Source: Saccoglossus kowalevskii (lineage: Eukaryota; Hemichordata; Enteropneusta; Harrimaniidae). Taken from it: 15,176 bases of DNA. The notes under the pieces were generated by a model. It had not been told where the DNA came from and ran no database searches. It saw only the letters and a list, made by a program, of their open reading frames with translations. Positions within the stretch are counted from its first letter, which is position 1. Each line of letters begins with the position of its first letter. Positions 1 to 8,786 of the stretch are shown here, in pieces. Position numbers and translations under genes: made by a program. The stretch lies in the NCBI RefSeq assembly GCF_000003605.2, contig NW_003135354.1, positions 78,648 through 93,823 on the forward strand. Direction: 5' to 3'.

Positions 1-114
1 AAACCCATGTGTACTATCATAACCATAGTATTTACCTTCCCTAATATTTTATCCGAGTAAAAACAATTCCACAATTAAAAAAAAAAAAGAAATGAAAAAC
101 TAAAGGCACTTTAC

Positions 115-231
115 CAGTGTCACAATTAACGTTACTCCACCCGTCTTCACAGTCGCATATATATTGACTGTCACCAAAAAAATGAAAACATTCACCGTGC
201 TGACAAGGATTGCTCTCACACTCGTTCACAT
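115..231 (-). CDS. EGF module exon 9 (leftmost in window)
   Basis: A 117-base phase 1-1 exon between ctcaccag and gtaaagtg. It encodes DVNECESNPCQHGEC, then FHFFGDSQYICDC and EDGWSNVNCDT. The lead DVNEC is calcium type. The loop between cysteines 3 and 4 is aromatic and has no hydroxylation Asp/Asn, and the turn reads GWSNVNC, with Asn where the other modules have Gly. The phase 1 donor at the left means the coding region continues beyond the window. Confidence 0.92.
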
Positions 232-978
232 CTGGTGAGTAAACAAGACGTAGTCAATTTAGTGTAACACATCCATACTCTGTTTCTCGCCCTACAATCT
301 TTTCAACAACACTTTTTTTTAAAAATAGAAATTAGTCAATTACTCTATTACTCAAAATCAATATGAAAATGTCAAGCCAAACAAAGCATTAGAAGTCAAA
401 CAAGCAATCCACGACACAACAAACAATTTACAAGTATACTACAAACAATCTTCAAATCATTTAGGGGAAGGACTTATGCCATTGACTTCAATACATAAAA
501 CTATGAAGTGATGTCAGAATGGCACAATCATCCTTTTCACGCCACAATCGCCAAATATCCATTAGGAATGTCACGTGACATTAGGACAATCTCAGATCAT
601 CTGTATAACGTTTTGTATTTTTTTGACATTTTTTTTTATTACTCATAAACAAAACAATACAGAACTTAAGGAAATAAACTGTATAACTCATTAAGTCTGC
701 TATTTAATGTTACGGCTGGTCGTTCTAAATTTAATACTTTAATACTTTATCTCGACGCAATGCATTTAATGTAAATGGCTCTACTGTATAGTAACTACTC
801 ATACGTATATTCGTACTTTTCAATATTTATTATACTATTGTGAAACATGACACATCTATATATAATTGAACAATTGACACGATTTCGATGCTTATTTAAA
901 AACTCGTATCCTCAAGAATATGTATTCAAGTACGCACTCGGTTGTATATCTAATCTTATGTAAGTTTTAATAAACGTT

Positions 979-984
979 TTTATT
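979..984 (-). promoter_or_regulatory. Candidate polyadenylation signal AATAAA
   Basis: AATAAA on the minus strand, 34 bases past the TGA of the possible alternative last exon. In AT-rich DNA this hexamer is common, so its position is the only support. Confidence 0.2.
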
Positions 985-1018
985 TAAAAAAAAAAATACT
1001 TCGAAAGAGAAAAAAGAA

Positions 1019-1215
1019 TCACAAACATGAAAAATGATGTAACAAAATGTTGAACATGTAAGTAACTCTCATCGCATATAAGTATAGGCCACGTATATCC
1101 ACTTTATGATTAACAATGATATCAGTGTATGCTAATGGAAGTATACCATAACGAGTGTGGTCTGGGTTTCGTACAGGCGGATAATAATAGTTGATGGTTA
1201 GTCGCGACATTGTGA
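1019..1215 (-). other. Possible alternative last exon (unproven)
   Basis: The acceptor tgttctcgcag at 1216-1217 is good and in phase 1, the phase every neighbouring module exon uses. From it the frame is open for 64 residues (VTMSRLTINYYYPP, then PVRNPDHTRYG, ending in HHFSCL) to a TGA, followed 34 bases later by AATAAA (979-984 on the plus strand as tttatt). No domain is recognised. It could give a short non-EGF tail to an isoform ending after EGF 8. The same frame is open further upstream with a hydrophobic run, so the true start is uncertain. Chance is a real alternative. Confidence 0.25.
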
Positions 1216-1256
1216 CTGCGAGAACAATTATAACAATGAAGATTACACTGAGAGTA

Positions 1257-1277
1257 ATATATATATATATATATATA
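1257..1277. repeat. (AT)n microsatellite
   Basis: An uninterrupted AT dinucleotide run of about ten units in the intron between EGF 8 and EGF 9. Confidence 0.95.
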
Positions 1278-1363
1278 GATCTATGATCCTCGAATATCAG
1301 CACGGAAAGATGTAAGACATCGTAAAGTGAAATTGTCAGTCTTGTTTTGAATTCATTGTTTAT

Positions 1364-1639
1364 TCAGGAAATAAGTAATGCACTGAAACACTTTACAATG
1401 GCACAAGTGAGTTCATCAATTGACCTCAGTTTCAAAGATATGGCCTTAGAAATCACGTTGATACCCAGATGCCATAGGACATGTTTTTGCACCACAAATA
1501 CTGATCCAATTTCTCGCGTCAACGTACCCACTGCTCCAAATACCACGGGTACATAGCAATCTCTACCATTAGACCCAGGCAACGGTGACCAAGGATCACC
1601 GCAGAATGGCGTGTGGCACATGTTGCACATGGTGCACAT
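1364..1639 (-). pseudogene. Possible decayed C-terminal tail of a non-LTR reverse transcriptase
   Basis: A 91-residue open frame contains YVPVVFGAVGTLTREIG followed by VVQKHVLWHLGINVISKAIS. Many invertebrate LINE-type reverse transcriptase proteins end with a stretch of the form [IV]-[IV]-P-[IV]-[IV]-x-G-A-[LV]-G-T, a short gap, then LQK-x-x-L-L-G-x-A-x-I-L, and this resembles it from memory only. No catalytic domain is visible upstream; the frame closes at a stop just before the cysteine-rich start, and the adjacent upstream bases are open in another frame, which fits a 5'-truncated, frameshifted copy. It lies in an intron in the same orientation as the host gene. Confidence 0.4.
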
Positions 1640-1930
1640 AGGTCCTGGTAACAGTTAATGCAATGACGCCGGAAGAGAATAAATTCGAGAGTCTCGTGGT
1701 TGATCCCTTGGCGGCCATTTACGGTTAAGGCCTATAAGACGTTGTATTACGCAGCTAATTTTTAGTGCATGCAATCATTTGTCGTCTCACAGATTGCTTA
1801 GCTAAGATGTGTTATGCTGCATGATTTTTCATAGTATTTAGTAAGATACATTTCTCGATTATTAGTCTAAACGGAATGGTGTAGACGTATGACGCGTTTG
1901 TTTACTTGCGCCTTACCACACAACACTTAC

Positions 1931-2044
1931 CGGACTCGCACGTCAGACCTTCGAACCCAACAGGACATTTACAGGTATACAGGTTTTTACCATTCTCGCA
2001 AGTAGCGCCATTAATACAAGGGTTGCTGAGACACTCGTCAACGT
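1931..2044 (-). CDS. EGF module exon 8 (calcium-binding, Asn consensus)
   Basis: A 114-base phase 1-1 exon with a very good polypyrimidine acceptor (gtttttttccag) and donor gtaagtg. It encodes [16 protein letters not shown], then [11 protein letters not shown] and [11 protein letters not shown]. It has the calcium lead. The hydroxylation site reads C-E-N-x4-Y-x-C-x-C, with Asn in place of the Asp seen in the neighbouring modules. Confidence 0.93.
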
Positions 2045-3524
<1,480 letters not shown>

Positions 3525-3638
3525 CAATGTCGCAGTTTCGACCGGTCCATCCATCGATGCACTGGCACGTGTAGTTCGCAAGTTGATCTACGCATGTGGC
3601 ACCATTCATGCATGGATTACTCAGACACTCATCGGACT
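3525..3638 (-). CDS. EGF module exon 6 (calcium-binding)
   Basis: A 114-base phase 1-1 exon between ttccgactag and gtgagtca. It encodes [16 protein letters not shown], then [11 protein letters not shown] and [11 protein letters not shown]. The calcium lead, the hydroxylation consensus (C-V-D-x4-Y-x-C-x-C) and GWTGxxC are intact, the pattern typical of Notch- and fibropellin-like EGF arrays. Confidence 0.93.
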
Positions 3639-4155
3639 CTAGTCGGAAATAACCACAACATGCAAGAATTAGGGAACGAACCGACAACACGTTGCCTTGG
3701 CGTAACTGGTGATTTAGTTTGCAATTCTAATCCCGTTTCTTAAAAACATTAATTGTTATTTTATTTAGCGTTTGAGTTATCACTCGCATGAATCAATCAC
3801 TCGTACCCGACGTCTGCCTTTTTTACATAACACACTCGCGGCGCGGCGTGGAAGTGCACGTGAAACCGTAAAAATACGAATACATCATACTGTCGTGCCT
3901 TGCCGTTCGTGGCGCTGCCGAACTACACTCTTCGTCGTCACTCGTGGCAATCGTACGAGTTTGCCATGATTGCAACAGTCGCGTAGCGTAGGAGAGGAGA
4001 GTGGTGGGCGGCGGGCTGTACATTCAATGTACACGAATACAGTCGCAGTTCTGGCTGTCAGATTTTATATAAGCTACTATCATCCGTCTGCTGGTAATGA
4101 AATCGATAGCTAATCACGCAAGAGTGTTTGCAAAGTAATCTTCATCTTCACTCAC
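3639..4155 (-). other. Intron between EGF 5 and EGF 6
   Basis: The middle (about 3830-4020) is GC-richer than its surroundings and open on both strands, but neither translation shows a domain or conserved cysteine spacing. No exon called. Confidence 0.75.
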
Positions 4156-4260
4156 CAACTTCGCAATCATGTCCCTCGTAACCATCTGTGCATGTGCAAT
4201 TATAATCTAAAAATAAATCGGCACATGTCCCACCATGTTGACAGGGAACACTGGAACATT
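4156..4260 (-). CDS. EGF module exon 5, acceptor shifted by a one-base deletion
   Basis: As called, 105 bases between acceptor ...ggttgag and donor gtgagtg. It encodes ECSSVPCQHGGTC, then ADLFLDYNCTC and TDGYEGHDCEV, six cysteines with a good C-A-D-x4-Y-x-C-x-C consensus. Its sister exons begin 8-9 bases earlier with a D-x-D-E lead. Here the matching acceptor (cttacag at 4269-4270) would give a 113-base exon, not 114: one base is missing between GTTGA and GAATGT, and the frame then hits TAG within about 21 codons. Using the AG at 4261-4262 restores the frame and joins as CNR-ECSSVPC, at the cost of the calcium lead. Alternatives are a sequencing error or a decaying exon. Confidence 0.75.
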
Positions 4261-4674
4261 CTCAACCTCTGTAAGCACAAAAACAACAACAAATCAAAAA
4301 TAAACATTTAAGTACAAGTCATGGCTAATGGGGGATGTTAATTTCAACCGCGCATGACGGAGTTTAGGGAAAGGAAACCAATCTGACAGTTTAATCTTTT
4401 TAACTTGATCTGTCTTCTTATATAATCCCCATAGTTGAATTCTATATTCCCTGCATGCACACCAATGAGGAGGGCCTAGAAATGGTGAGTTTTCGACCAG
4501 TCTTATTATATCCATTCGTCACCCAAGCGAACATCGTTGTGTGATCTGGGCCTCTACCATTATCACTGGTCGTTTTAAATCACATCCAGCAATTCAACTT
4601 GTGTGTCTACATGGGTCGTCCAATTCATCCCTGTGCACGTACAACACTAAGCCGCTACTAATACAGATACGAAC
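4261..4674 (-). other. Intron between EGF 4 and EGF 5
   Basis: No exon or repeat seen. Its 3' end holds two competing acceptors 8 bases apart (AG at 4269-4270 and 4261-4262); only the one nearer the exon keeps the frame. Confidence 0.75.
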
Positions 4675-4788
4675 CTCGATTACAGGAGTGTCCCGTCCAC
4701 CCAGCCGCACACGTACAGTTATATGATCCGACTTTGTCGTGACAAGTACCGCCGTTCATACACGGATTACTTAAACACTCGTCTACTT
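4675..4788 (-). CDS. EGF module exon 4 (calcium-binding)
   Basis: A 114-base phase 1-1 exon between gatattacag and gttcgta. It encodes [16 protein letters not shown], then [11 protein letters not shown] and [11 protein letters not shown]. The calcium lead (E-V-D-E-C), the hydroxylation consensus (C-H-D-x4-Y-x-C-x-C) and the GWTGxxC turn are all present. LSNPCMNG is shared closely with the module at 3525-3638, which suggests the two are duplicates. Confidence 0.93.
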
Positions 4789-5605
4789 CTGTAATATCAA
4801 ATATACCATCAATATCACATGTTTAGTAGTCTTGTATTGTCATTGTTACTATAATAGTTATTATTTATTTCGAACGAGCGCTGCCGGTGAAATTTGTAAT
4901 CCCAATTCCCAAATCAAGGGCAATCCATGTGATTAAAGATGTAAATATAGAATTGTTAATGTTGTTCGATAGTCCATACTGTAGACTAAATCGGATTATG
5001 ACTTATCATAAACTAAATATGTTGCGTTTGCAAGGCCCGCAATATTATTCGTTAGATGAAAAATCAAAATCACTAATACGTATATGCAGTGACTGTACGT
5101 ACCAAAACAACTAGTGCGCATGCGTATTAGAGAATTCCGTTATTTCATCGAACGAATACTCAGGTGTGCAATAAGAACATCTTTTTCAGTTCATTGTGAA
5201 TAACAATCCATCGCGGATCACAGGATGAGTGCAAACTTACTACTTTACGCTCGTAAAATAACATATATCAGTCAATATATAGCATTGAACAAAATACTAA
5301 GTGTTACATGTTGTCATTTATATTGCATCAATAGAAGCTCTATCTAGACCAGTACATGTTTAAACTTAATCGACACCTTAGTATAAGCTATAGTGTCATA
5401 CAATATTTGCAATACAAATTACATGAGCCAAATAATCCAGTGAAGTGTAATAGATTAATTTATTCATGCGGTTCATTTTCAGAGAGGAATACCAATTCCC
5501 GGTACCTTGCTCTCATCACAAGAATCATACATTTATCAGTGAGTGTCATATTAGAAAGTATTCAATCACTCGATGTCTAAATTTCCATCATGTTATATTA
5601 CATAC
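4789..5605 (-). other. Intron between EGF 3 and EGF 4
   Basis: AT-rich. Open frames on the plus strand (about 4887-5114 and 5356-5580) show no domain. A tgcgcatgcgt stretch at 5115-5125 resembles an NRF1-type site by sequence only. No exon seen. Confidence 0.75.
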
Positions 5606-5719
5606 CTTCATCACAACTTTTGCCTGTATACGCCAATGTACAGGTACAATTGTAGTCATGTGACCCATCAAAACACGTCCCACCATTTCGACACGGATTT
5701 GGATCACAATCGTTAATAT
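5606..5719 (-). CDS. EGF module exon 3 (calcium-binding)
   Basis: A 114-base phase 1-1 exon between ttttgtag and gtatgtaa. It encodes [16 protein letters not shown], then [11 protein letters not shown] and [16 protein letters not shown] is a calcium-binding lead, and C-F-D-x4-Y-x-C-x-C fits the hydroxylation consensus. The usual aromatic-glycine turn reads AYTGKSC. This module follows the ShKT pair and opens the run of seven EGF units. Confidence 0.92.
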
Positions 5720-6552
5720 CTACAAAACATGATCAAAGAACGTTTTTTTTAAACGATTTAGATTGAAGAAAAAATCCCGAAAAACAAAAATGTCCCACGC
5801 AGTCTCACATCTAAAAATTGATCTCATGTTGAGTTCATCTACGTTTTTTTTTATTCAGTCAAATTACCGAGAAATTAGTTGGTTAATGCTTAATCATTTG
5901 ATTTCAATGACCATTCAACAATTCCTCACTACAATAACGGGTAGGTTGTGAGCACAACTTTAAAACGTGTGACACGTACGTAACTTTTCTAACTTTTGAA
6001 TTGTTTTGTATTCGTATTTCTGGGTTTTTACGTGTGAATGCAAAGACGTGATATTGGAACGATTACAGTCTTCTCTGACTCCAGCTAAGCAAATATACAG
6101 TCTCATGGAACGATGGCAGAGTTTCAATTATCGATGTCTAAGTTGAGAACTCTGAGTGCCGTGTGTAGCAGTCAGTGAATGAAAATCACTATCAACCAGT
6201 TTATGGAATGAGGTTGGAGTACTAATTAATAAATACGTTGAACAAAGACAATCTACATAGTTATTTCAAATCAGTTTATTACGGATTATCGAACAAATTG
6301 TGAATGGGCTATACAGCTTGCCCCCACTAAATTTAATGCAAAACAGATAAATATTTTGAATTAAATAAAGGAAAAACAAACTGTAATCGAAACAAATAAA
6401 CAAAACAAAATTGAACAACTTCAATCGCTGACTCTTGTTGGTAAGTACCGCTAAAAACCATATGATGTTTATCGCGATAATGTATACACAAACAATTTCA
6501 AGTATTAGCATTAATATGAAAATATATTCATATTGATAATAGTAATAAATAC
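5720..6552 (-). other. Intron between ShKT 2 and EGF 3
   Basis: The first 287 bases after the ShKT 2 donor (6266-6552) stay open in frame and are hydrophobic. AATAAA sits at the end of that frame. The remainder (5720-6265) shows nothing recognisable. Confidence 0.75.
6275..6280 (-). promoter_or_regulatory. Candidate intronic polyadenylation signal AATAAA
   Basis: AATAAA on the minus strand overlaps the last codons of the read-through frame from ShKT 2, whose TGA is at 6266-6268. A cleavage site 10-30 bases on would fall just past the stop. Support is positional only. Confidence 0.25.
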
Positions 6553-6669
6553 CAATAATGCAGCTACGACAACTTCGTTGACAGTTGGCCAACATGTAGT
6601 AAGGATTCTTTTCACATTCTCCAAGTTCAGCCCATAGAGGGCAGTGTTCACCTGCAATGTCCTCACAAA
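6553..6669 (-). CDS. ShKT module exon 2
   Basis: This exon is 117 bases, the same length and phase as ShKT exon 1, which argues for tandem duplication. The acceptor is strong (ttttggttttag). It encodes VCEDIAGEHCPLW, then AELGECEKNPYYM and LANCQRSCRSCII. All six cysteines align with ShKT 1, as do W-A, G-E-C, N-P-x-Y-M and the S-C pairs. The donor (ATTG followed by gtattt) is weak but is the position that preserves phase 1 and joins correctly to the next EGF (CII-DINDC). Past this donor the same frame stays open for 95 codons and is very hydrophobic, so a retained-intron isoform is possible. Confidence 0.88.
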
Positions 6670-7062
6670 CTAAAACCAAAAAAAAAGACCCATTGCTGTT
6701 AGTTTCAATGACGTAATTTTTTTTCTCATTGTGCACATTTCAATTTTCTTTTCTCTAATTTCTTTGTAATTACGGACCCAATGGACATAATTGTATATTG
6801 ACTACAGATCTTAATTCATTTGTTGAAGGAAAAACATCCGTAGATTTACTTCGTATTCATAGTTTAAGTGGAAATAGGGCAGTGAATTTCATACGCGGCT
6901 GTATATCAATGGCTTAAAATAATCGATTGTTACTACATCGATAATATACCATTAGCGTTGATTAAGATCACAGGGCTGACCGTGACGAAACGAAAGTTAT
7001 TTTATACCAATATTTCATTTTTTGAAAAAATATCTTCGTTCACAACTTCATACAAGACTAAC
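6670..7062 (-). other. Intron between ShKT 1 and ShKT 2
   Basis: A 393-base intron with a clean polypyrimidine tract before the ShKT 2 acceptor. Nothing else seen. Confidence 0.85.
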
Positions 7063-7179
7063 CTGTCTCATAACAGACAGCACAGCTCTTCTTACAAAAC
7101 TTGGTCATATAAGTCGGATTTCGTTCACACTCTCCGATTCCGGCCCAGTAGGCACAATTTTTATTGCTGTCACTGCACT
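7063..7179 (-). CDS. ShKT module exon 1
   Basis: A 117-base phase 1-1 exon between ccaccactag and gttagtc. It encodes ECSDSNKNCAYW, then AGIGECERNPTYM and TKFCKKSCAVCYET. The pattern C-x6-C-x-x-W-A-x-x-G-E-C-x-x-N-P-x-Y-M-x3-C-x2-S-C-x2-C is the ShKT (SXC) family signature with all six cysteines. There is no adjacent Lys-Tyr pair between the third and fourth cysteines, so nothing here points to the potassium-channel block known for some ShK peptides; a structural or protein-binding role in a larger protein is more likely. The frame stays open upstream of the acceptor to an ATG with strong Kozak context at 7231 (see findings). Confidence 0.92.
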
Positions 7180-7466
7180 CTAGTGGTGGATTGTATGAAT
7201 ATAACAATATAACACAAATTAATGCTGCCATGGTAACGTGCACGTGATGGGTCAATCCATCAGAGTTGGTTCATGAAAAAATTGTTACATTTGTAAACAA
7301 ACTCGAACAACAATCTTCGTCGATTTCACAATTTAACATTTAAATAAATAGTTTCGTTTCTATAGTTGAAGAATATCATACATACAAATTCACTTCACGT
7401 ATACATGAATCGTGCCAACATAGTAACCATTAAAGTCAAGTGATGAAATTAGAACAGTTCGTTTAC

Positions 7467-7580
7467 CCCCTTCGCAGTTCTCGCCATCATATCCGACCAT
7501 ACAAGTGCAATTATAGTGGCCTACAGCATCTGTACAAGTGCCGTTGTTTAGACAAGGATCACTGCTGCATTCGTCAAAGT
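7467..7580 (-). CDS. EGF module exon 2 (calcium-binding)
   Basis: A 114-base phase 1-1 exon with donor gtaaac; the acceptor ...atgtttaag has a purine-rich, weak tract. It encodes [16 protein letters not shown], then [11 protein letters not shown] and [11 protein letters not shown]. The D-x-D-E-C start is the calcium-binding lead, and C-T-D-x4-Y-x-C-x-C matches the Asp/Asn beta-hydroxylation consensus. It is the last EGF before the two ShKT modules. Confidence 0.92.
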
Positions 7581-7989
7581 CTTAAACATTAAAATAGAAA
7601 GAATTTCCAATATAAATAAAATGATCACTTCCGTCTATACATCCTGTTAGATACATCAAGATCAAATACTCTGAATACGTTCATTGACTGCAACGCCGTT
7701 CACACGAATTTGGTAATTACGCTAATGATCCAATAACTTAGACCCTCTCATGATTGAAGAAATATATAACGAGCTTTATTTTTTACAGACGACAGCCACA
7801 TTTTGTGGGCGCGTATCCGTTCCTTATTCAGATAACGGATGTACTTATCGGAAACGGAAGTCGATAATTATTCATGACGTCATAGTGTTAACCTTGGCAC
7901 CTAGAATACGACACTTTCATATCGAAAACAACCCCATCCTTCCCAAACACAGTATTATCACAGAGAGATAATATTAATTAATGACGGAC
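7581..7989 (-). other. Intron between EGF 1 and EGF 2
   Basis: A 409-base intron. A plus-strand open frame (7750-7971) has no domain features and is taken as chance. Nothing else seen. Confidence 0.8.
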
Positions 7990-8097
7990 CAGTTTCACAT
8001 CTTTGACCTGTGAACCCTTCTGTACAGTTGCATATATAGCCGCCATCTTTCAGTTCGATGCAAGTGCCATTCTGGCACGGGTTATCACCGCACGGGT
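7990..8097 (-). CDS. EGF module exon 1 (non-calcium type)
   Basis: A 108-base phase 1-1 exon between tttgcag and an unusual donor, gtccgtc. It encodes DPCGDNPCQNGTC, then a spacer, then YICNCTEGFTGQRC and ET. Six cysteines are in EGF spacing and the GFTGxxC turn is intact. The D-x-D-E-C calcium lead and the C-x-[DN]-x4-[FY]-x-C-x-C hydroxylation consensus are both absent, so this is an ordinary EGF, unlike most others in the gene. The donor matches the splice consensus poorly beyond GT, but the phase and the fit with the next module support it. Confidence 0.9.
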
Positions 8098-8701
8098 CTG
8101 CAAACAATAACATTCGCCGTTGGGGTTACAAGATTTAAATGTGATTGCTCAAGTTCAAGTACAAAAGTTCCCCTTGAAATTCTGAAAATAATTTTAATAT
8201 CATTAACACATACATTGCAACATTTCCGTAAAATTCTTTTCAACTTCAATCAGTATCCGAGAATGTATCCATGGTGATATCGGTCATGTGTACGTATTTT
8301 GTGTATCGATTCCGAGAGGTTCTCGGGGGCGATCAAGGTTGAGTGTAATCACTATAAATGTCACAGCAAAATAAAAAAAATAAAATAAAAAATGACCCGC
8401 CTTGTTCTGAATCCCGGAGTAGAATTGTCGCAGCGGCTAATCGCATGTACGTGCATTGTCATGCTTGCCTACAAACGACACAACATTGTTGTATGGAAGA
8501 GATTTCTTCATAAAATGTACAATAAATGTGCTTTGTGTTAGATATATAGATGTATTCAACGCGATACAGCAATAACTGTGAAGCCACGTTTATTATTTGC
8601 ACTGTAATCATTTTCAGTAATTGAGCGAATCCTTCTATTATTTTGCATGCGTTCGCTGTTACCGGGTTAACGATTTGTAAAGACTTGTTAATTTGTTTTA
8701 C
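8098..8701 (-). other. Intron between MAM and EGF 1
   Basis: A 604-base intron with an A-rich low-complexity run at about 8367-8392. No exon seen. Confidence 0.8.
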
Positions 8702-8786
8702 CTGAACATAGTTTGCCTAACAACTTGAAATCGTCTATAGCAATGTCGGCTAACGATCCCCGTCCGCGTGTCGCTTCGAATGCTAC
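8702..8786 (-). CDS. MAM domain exon (C-terminal part)
   Basis: An 85-base exon between acceptor ...ctatctag and donor gtaaaac. It reads VAFEATRGRGSLADIAIDDF and then KLLGKLCS, ending one base into a codon (phase 1). Joined to the previous exon it gives EYQ-VAFEATRG, which is the classic last strand of MAM (Y-Q-[IV]-x-F-E-A-x-R-G, then IAIDD and the final Cys). The match across a 3.4 kb intron confirms both exons belong to one gene. The trailing G plus AC of the next exon makes Asp, so the MAM runs directly into the first EGF with almost no linker (KLCSDPCGDNPC). Confidence 0.92.

Larger units (their letters stand above)
232..1930 (-). other. Intron between EGF 8 and EGF 9 (1.7 kb)
   Basis: AT-rich intron. 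No cysteine-rich module exon is visible in either strand. It holds an (AT)n tract near 1257-1277, a possible alternative last exon at 1019-1215 with a downstream AATAAA, and a stretch resembling the decayed end of a LINE reverse transcriptase at 1364-1639; these are listed separately. The part from 232 to about 978 shows no recognisable feature. Confidence 0.8.

Noticed and set aside
1347-1556. Plus-strand open frame of 69 codons
   Set aside because: It lies opposite the LINE-like stretch and has no recognisable features.
3823-4023. Minus-strand open frame in a GC-richer intron patch
   Set aside because: No domain, no cysteine spacing and no phase-1 splice sites that would insert it into the gene.
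4156-4268. EGF exon 5 with the conventional acceptor
   Set aside because: It gives a 113-base exon with a frameshift and an in-frame TAG, and loses all six cysteines; the inner acceptor is preferred.
4887-5114. Plus-strand open frame of 75 codons in an intron
   Set aside because: No domain or start context; length is within chance for the window.
7063-7179. ShKT modules as channel-blocking toxins
   Set aside because: They sit inside a large modular protein and lack an adjacent Lys-Tyr pair between cysteines 3 and 4; family membership alone does not show toxicity.
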